A DNA stretch of 64,000 bases from Erinaceus europaeus (GCF_950295315.1 NC_080171.1:34278361-34342360); one strand, 5' to 3'; shown: positions 10,315 to 21,270, counted from the stretch's first letter. Notes: generated by a model from the sequence alone, not told the origin. Made by a program: numbers and translations.

Positions 10315-12244
10315 ATCTTTATGCCAGCTGTACAACTATTCATTTAGTTTGGAAGGTTTAACTTTGAAACACAGACTTGATTTTATTCACATGGTACAGT
10401 GATTTTTATTTCAGTTAAAGAGTTTTTCACCATCAGAATTGATTTTTGACCTGTTGTGACATAAAAAGTCAAAATAAAGATGATTAATTCTTATTTAAAA
10501 CCAAACTTAGGAAATTTAAGTAGTGAAAATTGTTATAAATTAAACCAACTGTCAAGCTTAGATTCATTTTGATTTTCCTTGTAATTTCCTTGTAATTTTT
10601 CTTAGGCAAGTCCCTAAGATGTAATATCCCTAAAACAGGATATTCATGTACTCTAAGCACATAGGATGTGCATATTAAAGTAGCATTAATAATAAAAATA
10701 TCATTCTAGTAAAAATAAGTCCTGCATATGTGTGCATGTATATAAGTAAGAATGATTAAAAGGTCTCATTATAACTTCCTCATTAGAAAGTAAACAGTCC
10801 CATTATGTATACAAACCTATGGCTAGGAGGTAGAGAATTATGATATTTAAATATTCTTTGTGACCTTTTAATAACCCTTGGATAGCTAACTACTATTCTG
10901 AAGGTTAAAGAGAAAAATTCCTTGATATCATTTTCCAGGTGTTTTTGTTAAGAGTTTAACATCACTGCATTCTCAGACCATACATATTTTCTTGACATGG
11001 ATACATACCCTAAATGCAGGTATATTCCTTTAGCTTCAAGTATTTATTTAATGAATTTCCTCTCAAGTCTGCTGGTGTCAGACACAGTGTGATAGTAGTT
11101 AAGGATCTGTCACCATTCACATTAAAAACCTTATTGTTTAGGCTCTGTTTCCTTGACTGTTTCAAATTATATCTAGCTAAAACTTGCCAAAGAAGTTGTC
11201 AGTTTAGATATGACTTTGATTTTGAAAACTGTTGAAAATAAGAAAGCCATTTATAGTGATGGGGAAAAAAGAGAATTTGGCTGGCGTCAAATGTCTTTTC
11301 TTGCTGAAATACACTTGTTCATGAAGTTTTCCAAACAATTACAGTATGAATTAGTACATTTTGACACTTTAAAAATAAGCATACTTTAAAATAGGATAGA
11401 TAATTAACTAGGAAAATATATGTCTCCATGTATATTAGTAATGTTTCCTGGCTTCATCCTACCACAAGCATCCAATATGTCACTATGATAAGACAGAAAT
11501 GGCAAGGTTCTATTTATACAAAATCAGGAACATCTCCAGAAGCATCTACCACAAAAAGAACATTTGCATAAGAATATGCATTTCTATCTCTTTAGTATAT
11601 TCTGTGATTTAGGTTAAACTATAGTTTTCATTGCCGTTGTGATTTTGTTTATATAATGGGTAGATTCAGAACAGAATAAGGTAACACCCAATAAATAGGC
11701 TAGATGGTAATTAGACTTTACCCAAAAGATTTTATGAGTTATAAAAATTTAACATAATCACCCGAAGTGCAGTTCAGAGAGATAAAAAGATTAAGAAAAT
11801 GGAAAAGAAATTAAGAGGCATAAGTAATTAAAAGCTTCAACATTTATCTGAGTTCTAGAAAGAACAGAGAACAGAGAAGGGGTAATAGTAAAAGACAGAC
11901 ATTATTCTTCAAACTTAACAAGCAATATTAAGCTTTAGAGATGGTGGAAAATGATTCAAGTTGGAGCTGAGCATTTATTTTGCAGACACCTATCATGACA
12001 AGATAAAAAATTAGACCCATGTGTGAACAACTGTACTATAACTCCCCCAATGATAAAAAAGAACTTTATAAACAAATATATACTTAGAAAAATCTAAAAA
12101 TTACCAAAAAGCAGATTATTACTCTTTTCTAGGTAAATTTACTAATGACAGACTTCTCATTGTACAAAGTAGATGCCAGATAGAAATTAAAATTTTTTTA
12201 AGTCTATGGGAACACAAACTAGGATTCTATTTCCAGTTAAAATG
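10315..12244. other. Single-copy DNA, no gene seen
   Basis: About 1.9 kb of AT-rich DNA without recognisable SINE, L1 or LTR text and without a convincing exon. It is one of the longest repeat-poor stretches here. Small open frames show no recognisable domain. Confidence 0.45.
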
Positions 12245-12345
12245 ACAGGATTTCTGGATTATCTCACTTAACATGATTCCTTCAAGCTCCAACCTCAAAA
12301 TGAGGTGAAGAAGTCACTAGGTTTCTGAATTGGCAATGTACTAAC
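12245..12345 (-). mobile_element. Small L1 ORF2 C-terminal fragment
   Basis: The 'ggattatctcacttaacatg', 'attccttcaagctcca' and 'atgaggtgaagaag' blocks match the minus-strand L1 text seen at 22910-22960 and 35095-35150. Confidence 0.5.
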
Positions 12346-12654
12346 TTATTTGAAAGCAGCTAGTTCTGCTGGGTGTAGAAGGCAATGTCTAAGGTCTGGA
12401 GGTAGCAGAGGAGTTGGTGGATATAAGATGGAGTCAACAAACACCAATCAGTCAATCCTGGGAATTTCTCAGAATCTTTAGAGAAAGTGAATTCTGCAAT
12501 CTAGAGGCATGGGATTGTGCAGGGACACTCCAATAGGATCACTCAAGCTATAAATGCCATCTTCCAGGGAGAGATAAAAACATACATTGATGGAAAGTGT
12601 ACCCATCATGGTGACCCCACTGCTATCAGTGGTCTATCTAAAACATAAACTTGA

Positions 12655-12965
12655 TTATATCAATTCAAATCTTCCAGTGATTCCCAATCACAATTTCTGT
12701 GATTCAGGATGGCTTCATCCTGTCCTAGCTTGGCTTGCTGATTCTCATATAATTTGTCCCTTGCCTGCTTATATTCAGCCTCATTTTTTTTCATTATTCT
12801 CTCCTTTTACACTTATGCCCAAAGCAACTTTGTATGTTTAGCCATGCTTTTTCCTGAAGAAGAGAAAGTTGTCTCAGAATTTGAACCGAGTTTCTTTCTA
12901 CTCCAACCTGACTTAATTCAAGGAGCTTTTAGAGACAGTTTTGAATCACTCACAGGGATAGTCAT
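12655..12965 (-). mobile_element. Probable L2 remnant
   Basis: The layout (short 'ttccagtgattccc' motif, 'ttcaggat', then scattered pyrimidine-rich 'cagcctca...' and 'tatgcccaaagcaac...' text) resembles the 3' part of ancient L2 LINEs. Divergence is high; a profile search would decide it. Confidence 0.4.
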
Positions 12966-13145
12966 TCCCAAATTCACTTGATTTCAGTATTCCACACTTC
13001 AGTGTCATCTTGACTTTTTTTTTTTTAAATAAGGTTTTTATCTGTAAGCTTCATGTTTCACAAAATCTGGATCTGTCCCACGACATGAAAGTCAGACTTA
13101 GGATTTATCATAAGGGTGACGAAGTTATAAAAAAGTCTGAACTTG

Positions 13146-13922
13146 GGACTTCTGGAGGCAGGGCTATGAAGCAGCAGCAGCTGTGTTTCTCTCCTATCCT
13201 CTCCCAGGTCAACTAGGAATACCAAAGGAGACCACCTGGGACTGCAACAAGACAGGACTAGAATTACTTTAAGAACCCACCAAATCACTCGTGAGTGTAA
13301 ACACATATGGCTTGTGGACAGAGGGGAACCTAGGGAGAGATTGAGTGTCTGTTAACAGTCCAGACTTTTACCAGTTGAGACACCACCTTCAATCTGTTTC
13401 ACCAACAAAAATACAGCTGAAGGGAGGAGAGAACTGCCCTAAGACTCAGTAAATGCAACTGTGAGTCTCCACTGCTACTGCCCTCAGAATCTGGAGCAGC
13501 AGGGTGGGTAGAGAGGAGGCCCTGTGCTGACACCAGGGGGCAGAGAACTAACCAGGAAACTCAGGAGAAGATTGATAACTCAGTGGCCTAGTGGTAGGGC
13601 TATGAGAGTCTCTTTGCATAACCACTGGATTATCTCTGCCCAACCCTGCTTTATCTCTTGGTCAGGAATCAGTGATAAGCTAAGAAGCCTAATTACAGTT
13701 TAAAAGCTCTCAGGTTTCCATAGCCTACAGGGAAGAAAAAGAACAAAAGAGGCTCTTAAGACACAGAGCTCCAACTCAGGGATTAAATACTATTGAAACA
13801 ACTATCAATTTCCACAACTCTGAACCCTTCAGTTACCTTACTTAGACACAAGTCAATCCATGCAAGAGTGATCAGTAATTTGAAAAGTACTGAGAGAGGG
13901 ACCTGTTAACATACTATATAGA
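13146..13922 (+). promoter_or_regulatory. 5' UTR/promoter region of L1-A
   Basis: About 0.78 kb between the target duplication and the first ORF1 ATG. An L1 5' UTR normally carries the internal pol II promoter. I see no intact ORF. The block at 13580-13645 ('gagagtctctttgcataacc') resembles S3 head text and may be an embedded SINE piece. Confidence 0.6.
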
Positions 13923-14425
13923 ATGGTTAAACCAACAAGAAGAAATATTGTAGAAATGAACCAGGACAAGAGTCCAGCTAAAAGCCCCACAAAGGGTGAA
14001 GCACAAAATAATGAGGTCAACATCCAAACACTAGTTAAGGAAATAATCACATGAGTGAGTAAAGAGTTTGAAAGAATTGTCATCAGGAATGCAGAAGCAA
14101 AAAAATGAGACCCTGCAATAAAACACTAATTATCTCAAGGTTATTAGAGAGCTGAAAGCTGAAATAGCTGAGCTAAGAACACAACTAGTTGAACAAGCTA
14201 AAACAGTATCAGAACAGGGTAACAAAATAGATGAACTCCAGAAAACATTAGAGGGTAGAGAGAATAGAATCAATGAGGCTGAAGACAGAATTAGCAAGAT
14301 CGAGGATGAATCAGACACAACTAACAATGAAGTAAGAGATCTCCAAAAGAGAATAAGAGATACTGAAAACAACAACAGAAACCTATGGAATGACTTCAAA
14401 AGGAATAATATACACCTTATTGGCT
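13923..14425 (+). pseudogene. L1-A ORF1 (RNA-binding coiled-coil protein), 5' part only
   Basis: L1 ORF1 encodes the trimeric RNA-binding chaperone of the L1 particle. The ATG at 13923 opens a basic N-terminus, and in-frame stops follow near 14055 and 14106. From about 14149 another frame gives a heptad-rich segment (ELKAEIAELRTQLVEQAKT, then repeated acidic/basic heptads), the ORF1 coiled coil. The start of the RNA-recognition region (FKRNNIHLIG) is reached just where the ERV begins, and the rest is absent. At least one frameshift and two stops make it dead. Confidence 0.8.
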
Positions 14426-14654
14426 AACCATAATCATTGTTTTGCCTGATCTATCTTCTTTCTACCTTGAGACCTGCCCTGCCTGCAGGGTACATTAATC
14501 CCGCCAGTTAAAACCCTAGCAACCATTGCTATGGAAGCTCTCTACCTTCCCATTCTTTCCTTTTCTCCACCCTCTTTCCTAGCTATTTCCTTTTCTGACA
14601 TGCCACTTCCAGTTCTAAATATATAAAAGTGTTGTCTCTGATCCGCAAAGATGC
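14419..14654 (+). repeat. 5' LTR, left part (U3 and start of R)
   Basis: Starts TGGCTAACC after L1 ORF1 sequence. It holds a TATA box (TATAAAA, 14622-14628) within 'aaatatataaaagtgttg', shared with the 3' LTR at 18924-18940. The start is accurate only to a few bases, since the last L1 codons (..ATT GG) overlap the first LTR bases. Confidence 0.8.
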
Positions 14655-16614
14655 TGTATCGCCAATTGACCAATAAGAATGCGTTTGGCAAAGGACAGCC
14701 TCTCAAAATTAAGTTGGAGGACTTGAAGAGCAGGACCAACAGCTTGAAAGCTGTCAGGAGCTGCTTGTTGCTGGCTTTGAAAGTGACGTGGATTCAGTCG
14801 GCTAGGAAGGACTGTCAGTTTCCCCAATGAATGGGTACTCACGAGATGCACCACGGGAAGGTCGATCCAATGTTATCTTGTCCATCTCCAAAACTCTCTC
14901 CCTTTACACTGTCTAAACTGGAAGGCACTTTGAAGAGGGCTAAACCGGGAACAGCTGCTGGCTATGATAACATCACCCCAGAACTCATTCTTAACCTGGG
15001 TCCCGCGGCAAAGAAGTGGCTCGCTTCATTCCTGTCCCACATCTTGGAATCTGAGTCTATGCCCAAAGTTTGGCGTTGTGCGAAGATTATAGCGGTTTTG
15101 AAACCAAAGAAAGACCCAACACTGGCCACCAGCTATAGACCAATTTCTCTCCTCTCCGTGTGTTACAAACTCCTTGAGAGGCTGCTTCTGTCACGTATTT
15201 CTCATCTTACAGAGAAATTCCTATCACGCCCAGGCTGGTTTCCGCCCAGGAAGATCTACCTGCGAACAAGCCCTGGCCCTCTCAACTTACATTGAACATG
15301 GATTCCAGAAGAATTTAAAGACGGGTGCTGTCTTTGTTGATCTCACAGCAGCCTATGACACGGTCTGACACCATGGTCTCCTAGTCAAGATCTCAAGATG
15401 CCTGCCTCCATGGGTGGCCAACACTATATCGTTTCTTCTCCAAAACAGAAGATTCCGGGTGCATCTGGGTGACAAGTCTAGCAGATGGAGACTTGTCTCA
15501 AGTGGCCTCCCCCAGCGCTCTGTTCTGGCTCCTACACTATTCAATATTTACATCAATGACCTCCCAGAAACTTCTTCAAGGAAGTTCATCTACGCCGATG
15601 ACATCTGCTGTGCAACTCCTTGAGGAAACACTCACGAAAGACATGTCTCTGATATCTGATTACTGTAAAAAATGGCGACTAATCCCTAGCACTACAAAAA
15701 CGGTATCATCTGTTTTCCATCTACACCATGCCTCGGCCTTGCGTGAGCTTAATGTGCAGCTTGGCGATACGAGAATCTGGCATGAAGCCCAGCCAGTCTA
15801 TCTTGGCATTACTCTCAATCGCACTCTGTCATTTCACAAACATCTCATAAAAACTGCAGCAAAGGTGGGTGCAAGGAATAACATCATTGCAAGACTGGCC
15901 AGCTCCTCATGGGGCATGAGCACTTCCACACTACAATCATCATCTCTGGCATTATGCTATTCCACTGCAGAATACTGTGCCCCAGTATGGTCCTGTAGCC
16001 CCCATGTCCACTTGGTCGATTCCAAATTATATTCCTCCATGAGGATAATTTCTGGAACCATCCGTTCCACCCCGGTTCCATGGCTGCCAGTTCTTAGCAA
16101 CATCGCCCCGCCAGATATTCGTCGGGATGCGGCATCATCTAAGTTCATTTCCCACGTCTACGCTCTACCGGACCTGCCAATATACGCGGATATCTTCGCC
16201 CACCCTGTCCAACACTTGATGTCTCATCACCCAATCTGGTCCCCTACGCCTACACTGAACTCTCTGTTCCAGACTCTTGGAAACAGAGTTGGCAGTCAGC
16301 TGAGGTAAAGAACAAACACCTCATCACAGACCCCTGCAAGCGTCAACCCGGCTTTGACCTAGCACGTTATGATTGGGCCCTCCTCAATCGCTATCGAACA
16401 GGCCATGGCCTGTGTGCTGCTATGTTCCATCCCTGGGGAGCCAGAGATGACCCGAACGGCCCCTGCGGCTACAGACAGACTATGACCCACATAGTCAACG
16501 ACTGTCACCTCTCCAGATTCAAAGGAGGTCTCAAAACTTTACATCAGGCTCAACCTGACGCTGTTGACTGGCTATGGAAGAAGGGCAAACGCTAGAAGAA
16601 GAAAGTAAAGATGC
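14647..16614 (+). mobile_element. Vingi-clade non-LTR retrotransposon, 5'-truncated
   Basis: AAAGATGC at 14647-14654 and 16607-16614 is the target-site duplication. The LTR reads through correctly once the insert is ignored. The 1.95 kb insert encodes the C-terminal two thirds of an I/Ingi-like reverse transcriptase and ends in a GAAGAAGAAAGT tail, not poly-A. It is unrelated to the L1s. The hedgehog context and the absence of any visible RNase H domain fit the Vingi clade as I recall it; the clade name rests on memory, the I-superfamily placement on motifs. Confidence 0.83.
14658..16595 (+). pseudogene. Vingi reverse transcriptase (broken)
   Basis: Reverse transcriptase of a non-LTR element, which copies element RNA at a nicked target. 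Recognised in order: GTAAGYDNITPEL and SYRPISLL (fingers, about 14950-15150), QAGFRPGRST (15225-15260), VDLTAAYD (motif A, about 15335-15360), GLPQ...LAPTLFNIYINDLP (motif B, about 15500-15565), YADD catalytic motif (about 15590-15601), a thumb region with YLGITLN, and a C-terminal Cys/His knuckle (C-x-Y...THIVNDCH, 16466-16510) before the stop at 16593-16595. The frame changes about three times (near 15225, 15615 and 16300) and is cut by TGA at 15366-15368 and a stop near 14826. The endonuclease end was never inserted or is lost. Confidence 0.85.
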
Positions 16615-16759
16615 ATTGTGTTCCCACTTTGCCACGAGTTCCTGGTCTCTCTCCCACATTGCTGAGTAAGCAGCACCCCAAGTTGTCTCTGGTCGAGTTC
16701 TCTCCAACCCAGAGAGCATGTGCCTGGGAAGAAACACCCTCACACTAGCCCGCCCGGCA
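16615..16759 (+). repeat. 5' LTR, right part (R-U5)
   Basis: Continues the LTR after the Vingi insert and matches 18958-19100 of the 3' LTR ('tttgccac(g/a)agttcctgg', 'ttctctccaacc', 'ggaagaaacaccctcac'). Ends ...CGGCA directly before the primer-binding site. Confidence 0.83.
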
Positions 16760-16762
16760 TTC

Positions 16763-16780
16763 TGATGCCCATACAGGGAC
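16763..16780 (+). other. Retroviral primer-binding site, tRNA-Lys type
   Basis: TGATGCCCATACAGGGAC starts three bases after the LTR end. It matches the tRNA-Lys type site of betaretroviruses at most positions, including the ACAGGGAC end, which sets element orientation and class. Confidence 0.78.
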
Positions 16781-16926
16781 CTACAGCCCCTCAGCTTCAC
16801 ACACAAGCGGCAGACATACGAAGGCACCCCAGATAAGTATATGGCCTTGTCTTTCTGAAGCCTCGTGTTTAACAAAGGCACTGTGATTTTTTTTCCCTCT
16901 TCTTATTTTCCTGAGACCCCTCTGTC
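16781..16926 (+). other. ERV leader region
   Basis: 146 bases between the primer-binding site and gag. A splice donor and packaging signal would normally lie here; I can point to no certain site. Confidence 0.45.
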
Positions 16927-17949
16927 ATGGGAGACCTTCCTCCTTATCAAGATGAATCCCAAATCCTCTACTCTATTTTTACTAAACAGGTTTTCTATCT
17001 CTGGGACATTTTGCTCTGGGCTGCGCCTTGTTTCCTCTTGACCATGTTTACAGCTTTTAGGAGATATGCAGGGCTCCCTCCCAAAAGGATTGAGGGAAAC
17101 TCCTATTCGGGAAACAGCTCCAGTCTAAGGGGCCTTGAGGCTGCGATCCAAGAGTTAAAGGAGATGATAATTCTGCTTACCCAGCACCATACATGCTTTC
17201 TAGAGAAGGCAAAGCCTGCCCTGATTGTGACCCACCCTAAGCCCTCTGCATTTTGCTCAGAGGCTACCATTTTGGCAGACATGCCTCCGGCTGCTGCTGC
17301 CACTTCTCTGGCTCCACCCTTTGTTGCTACATCACTATCGGATACAGAATATCTTTGCCAGCTTTGTGGTGGAGCTTTTCCTCTGGAGCAAGTCCACACA
17401 TTCCTGGTAAACGTTACCCCCAATAGACAGAGACCTCAGGCGTGGTACCCATATTCCTCCAAAGATCTTAAAAAACCTCGTCAGGTAATTAAGGAGGAGG
17501 GAGTTCATGCTCCATGGACCAGATCCATTTTATAAGACCTTCTCAGGATCCTTAATACCCCCCAAGACTGGAGGGACATAGCTCCTGCTACACTCCCAGG
17601 CCTGCTCTTCCTTCAATGGGAAGCATTTTTCAGGGACGAGTGCTTGAAGCAATCCCACAGGAACAGTCAGAACCAGCCTAACTGGTATTTTGAGGCCCTT
17701 TTGGGTGTGGGATGCTGGGAGACAGGACTTCAGCAAGCAGACGGGAATATTCCCCCCAGCTATTTTGATCAGGTACACCACTGTGCATTAAAAATGTGGG
17801 AGCGGTTAACACCCTCCATGAGAGTGGCTTTAGCTCCCATTCTCTCTCATCGCTAAGAACCTGATGTATCCCTAGCTAAATTCATTACCAGGGTCCAATC
17901 AGATTTGGAGAGAAAGATTCATGATCCTGATGCCCATTTTCTCACATAA
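16927..17949 (+). pseudogene. gag: ERV gag (matrix and capsid part)
   Basis: Gag forms the virus-like particle. One frame runs from the ATG at 16927 to about 17949 with only two in-frame stops (TAA at 17533-17535 and at 17854-17856). The second half resembles a betaretroviral capsid N-domain: 'YPYSSKDLKKPRQVI', 'ILNTPQDWRDIAPATL' with 'FLQWEAFFRDEC' downstream, then 'ALKMWERLTP'. No nucleocapsid zinc knuckle is left. Residues about 22-45 are strongly hydrophobic (FYLWDILLWAAPCFLLTMF), which could be a signal or membrane anchor as in ER-budding IAP-type Gag. Domain assignment is by eye. Confidence 0.75.
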
Positions 17950-18059
17950 GAATGAGCAAGCCATGGAAGTAAGTTAACAGTATACACACTGTCATAAAAA
18001 AGGTTGAAGGGTTCTGGTACAGCTTTTAAGGTTTATGTGAGAACCCACTTTCTCCTCTC
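17950..18059 (+). other. Unassigned ERV segment at deletion junction
   Basis: Short stretch between gag and pol remnants with stops in all frames. It marks where protease and most of the reverse transcriptase are missing. Confidence 0.5.
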
Positions 18060-18881
18060 TTAATTCAAATTGCCTCTATGCCCTGTTTTTGAACTCAGCC
18101 ACTGTATGTTCAACACCTTCATTCCCACAGCCCTCTTCCTGGTCCCCTGTTCGAAGGGAATGCTACAGCTGACTGCCTCGCCTCCACAGGAATTCTTCTA
18201 GCTTCTGTCTCTAATCCTGTTGACTTTCATTCCTTAACCCATGTTAATCTTAAAGGACTTCGAGCTCGATTTCCTAATATTCCTCTGGCACAGTTGAAAC
18301 GTATTCTTGCTACATGCTTCTCTTGTGCAGGTATAATCAAGACATCTGCTGTTCAAACTCGGGGTTAACCTCCAAGACTTAAAAGCCAATGCTCTTTGGC
18401 AAATTGATGTCACCCACTTACCCAACTTTGGTAAACAAAAATATGTGTTTGTTTTGATACCTTTTCTAAATTTATGTGGGCAACAGCTCAGACTGGAGAA
18501 AGCTCAAAAAAGCTTATAAGCCATATGCTTTCCTGTTTTGTTGTAATGGGCATACCTCTTCAACGTAAAATGAAAAATGGGTATGCTTTTACCAGCAAAC
18601 AATTTAAAGACTTTTATTCCCTCTGGAACATTACTCATACTACAGGTATTCCCTATAATCCACAGGGGCAAGGCATTGTCAAGAGGGCCCATCAAACCCT
18701 TAAGGCTCAATTAAATAAATAAAATGGGGGAATATACCCCTCCCCCAATATCCAGTTGGCAAAAGCCTTAACTACATTAAATCTCTTTAATATTTACAAA
18801 AAACTCAAACCAATCTCCCATTATTTTTTATTGGCAAACACCATCCACCCTCCCAGTTATTAAGGTCAAATGGAAAGACCC
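18060..18881 (+). pseudogene. pol: ERV pol remnant: RNase H end and integrase
   Basis: Begins with the RNase H tail (HSHSPLPGPLFEGN...AD, about 18118-18175). It continues with an integrase zinc-binding domain that still has its HHCC pattern (HSLTH, then CFSC, about 18225-18335). The catalytic core follows ('WATAQTGE', 'WNITHTTGIPYNPQGQG'). At the second acidic position the frame reads KMKNGY, and at the glutamate helix IVKRAH, so two of the three catalytic acids appear to be lost. Stops occur at 18366, after the zinc domain and after residue LNK (18720-18722). Sequence ends 'KVKWKDP'-like and passes straight into LTR at about 18882, with env deleted. Confidence 0.8.
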
Positions 18882-19100
18882 TTTCCTTGCCCTTTCCTTT
18901 TCCAACTTGCCAATTCTGGTTCTAAATATATAAAAGCGTTGTCTCTGGTTAATAAAGACACATTGCATTCCTGCTTTGCCACAAGTTCCTGGTCTCTCCC
19001 GCATTGCTGAGAAAACAGCAGCCCAGGTTGGCTCTGGTTGAGTTCTCTCCAACCTAGAGAGCTTGTGCCCAGGAAGAAACACCCTCACGCTAGCCCAGCA
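18882..19100 (+). repeat. 3' LTR of the ERV, U3 mostly deleted
   Basis: Homologous to the 5' LTR from its pyrimidine-rich U3 end onward: TATA box TATAAAA at 18928-18934, AATAAA polyadenylation signal at 18951-18956, end ...CCCAGCA. The outer U3 is absent, removed with env. L1-A ORF2 resumes at 19101. Confidence 0.83.
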
Positions 19101-21270
19101 ATTCCAAGCATCTTCTCAGACCACAGTGGAATTAAATAACACTTAACAATCAACAAAAGATTAGTAATAGTCCAAAAATGTGGGAACTCAATGGTATGCT
19201 ACTTAACAACTACCGGATACAGCAATATATTAAAAAGACTGTTCATCATGACCAAGTGAGGTTTATCCCAGGGATGCAAGCTTGGTTTAATATATGTAAA
19301 TCAATCAACATGATCCATCACATCAAGAAAAGCAAGACCAATAACCACATGGTCATATCAATAGATGTAGAGAAACCTTTGTCAAAATACAACATCCTTT
19401 TATGATCTAAACACTACAAAAAATGGGAATAGATGGAAAATTCCTGAAGATAGTGGTGTCTATATATAGCAAACCTACAACCAACATTGTACTCAATGAT
19501 GAAAAACAGGAAACATTTCCCTCAGATGAGGTACTTGACAGGTCTGCCCACTATCACCATTACTATTCAACATAGTGTTGGAAGCTCTTGCCATAGCAAT
19601 CAGGCAGGAGCAAGGAATTCCAGGGATACAGATTGGAAGAGAAGAAGTCAAACTCTCCCGTTTTGCAGATGACACGATAGTATACATAGACAAACCTAAG
19701 GAATCCACCAAGAAGCTTTTGGAAATCATTAGGCAATATAGTAAGGTGTCAGGCTACAAAATTAACATTCAAAAGTCAGTGGCATTCCTCTATGCAAGTT
19801 AGAAGAAGTTATAAGAAGTTGAAATCCAGAAATAAACTTTTTTTACTATAGCAACAAAGACAATAAAATATCTAGAAGTAGACCTAGCCAAAGAAGTGAA
19901 AGACTTGTATACTGAAAATTATAAGTCACTACTCAAGGAAATTGAAAAAGACACAAAGAAGTGGAAAAATATTCTATGTTCACGCATTGGAAAAATTAGC
20001 ATAATCAAAATGAATATACAAGATTAATGGTATTCCCATCAAGATCCCAACCACACTTTTCAGGAGAATAGAACAAATGCTACTAAGGTTTATTTGGAAC
20101 CAGGAAAGACCTAGAATTTCCAAAACAATCTTGAGAAGAAATAATAGAATTGGAGGCATCACACGCCCAGATCTCAAATCGTGTTTTAGGGCCATTGTAG
20201 TCTAAACTGCTTGGTACTGGAACATGAATAGACACACAGAGCAGTGGAATAGAACTGAGAGCCAAGGAAGTAAGCCCCCACACCTATGGACATCTAATCT
20301 TTGACAAAGGTGCCCAGACTAATCAATGGGGAAAGCAGAGTCTCTTCAACAAATGGTGTTGGAAACAATGGGTTGAAGCATACAGAAGAATGAAACTGAA
20401 TCAAACATAAAAGTAAATTCCAAGTGGATCAAGGACTTGGATGTAAGAACAGAAACTATCAGATACTTAGAGAAAAATATTGGCAGAACTCTTTTCAGCA
20501 TAAATTTTAAAGACATCTTCAATAAAAATGAATCCAATTACAAAGAAGACTAAGGCAAGCGTAAACCTATGGGATTATATCAAATTAAAAAGCTTCTGCA
20601 CAACAAAAGAAACCACTACCCAAACCAAGAGACCCCTCACAGAATGGGAGAAGATCTTTATATGCCATACCTCAGACAAGAGGCTAATAACCAGAATATA
20701 TAAAGAGCTTGCAATTGTCAACCACAAGAAAACAAATAAGCCCATTCAAAAATGGGAAGAGGACATGGACAGATTATTCACCACAGAAGAGATCCAAAAG
20801 GGCGATAAACACATGAAAAAATGCTGCAAGTCTCTGATTGTCAGAGAAATGCAAATCAGGACAACAATGAGATACCATTTCACTCCTGTGAGAATATCAT
20901 ACATCAGAATAGGTAACAGCAGCAAATGCTGGAGAGGTTGTGGGGTCAAAGGGACCCTTCTGCACTGCTGGTGGGAATGTCAATTGTTCCAGCCTTTTGG
21001 AGTACTCTAGATAACTCTCAGAAGGATAGAAATGGACCTACCCTATGGTCCTGCAGTTCCTCTCCTTGGATAGATCCTATGGACCCTAACACACACATCC
21101 AAAAACATCTGTGTACACATATATTTTTAGCAGCACAATTTGTAATAGCCAAATCCTGGAAGCAACCCAGGTGTCCAACAACTGATGAGTGACTGAGCAA
21201 GTTGTGGTATATAAACACAATGGAATACTACTCAGAGACTTCACCATTTTCAGTCAATCTGGATGGACCT
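19101..21270 (+). pseudogene. L1-A ORF2 (endonuclease end, RT, C-terminal domain)
   Basis: ORF2 supplies endonuclease and reverse transcriptase. It resumes with the endonuclease end (SDHSG..., 19101-19130) and jumps at about 19190 from '[11 protein letters not shown]' to 'RIQQYIKK', skipping a stretch present in L1-B. Then come QVRFIPGMQ, an RT region with the FADD catalytic motif (19662-19673), '[11 protein letters not shown]', 'TEWEKIFI', the Cys-rich C-terminal segment (CWRGCGVKG...CWWEC, 20925-20985) and '[10 protein letters not shown]' near the end. Many frameshifts and stops; clearly older than L1-B. Confidence 0.85.

Larger units (their letters stand above)
14419..19100 (+). mobile_element. 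Class II (betaretrovirus-like) ERV, internally deleted
   Basis: Order: 5' LTR (14419-14654 plus 16615-16759), primer-binding site 16763-16780, gag 16927-17949, a short unassigned stretch, the end of RNase H with integrase (about 18060-18880), and a 5'-truncated 3' LTR (18882-19100). Protease, most of reverse transcriptase and all of env are missing. The capsid and integrase look like class II elements (IAP/ERVK group), in keeping with the Lys-type primer-binding site. The two LTRs clearly correspond (TATAAAAG, GTTGTCTCTG, TTCCTGGTCTCTC, TTCTCTCCAACC) but have diverged. No direct target duplication is visible: flanks are ...CACCTTAT and ATTCCAAG. Confidence 0.85.

Noticed and set aside
16531..16881. 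116-residue minus-strand frame
   Set aside because: Covers the Vingi tail and LTR U5 antisense; no domain, and both parents are explained.
17103..17423. 106-residue minus-strand frame across ERV gag
   Set aside because: Antisense shadow of gag, which has the recognisable capsid motifs.
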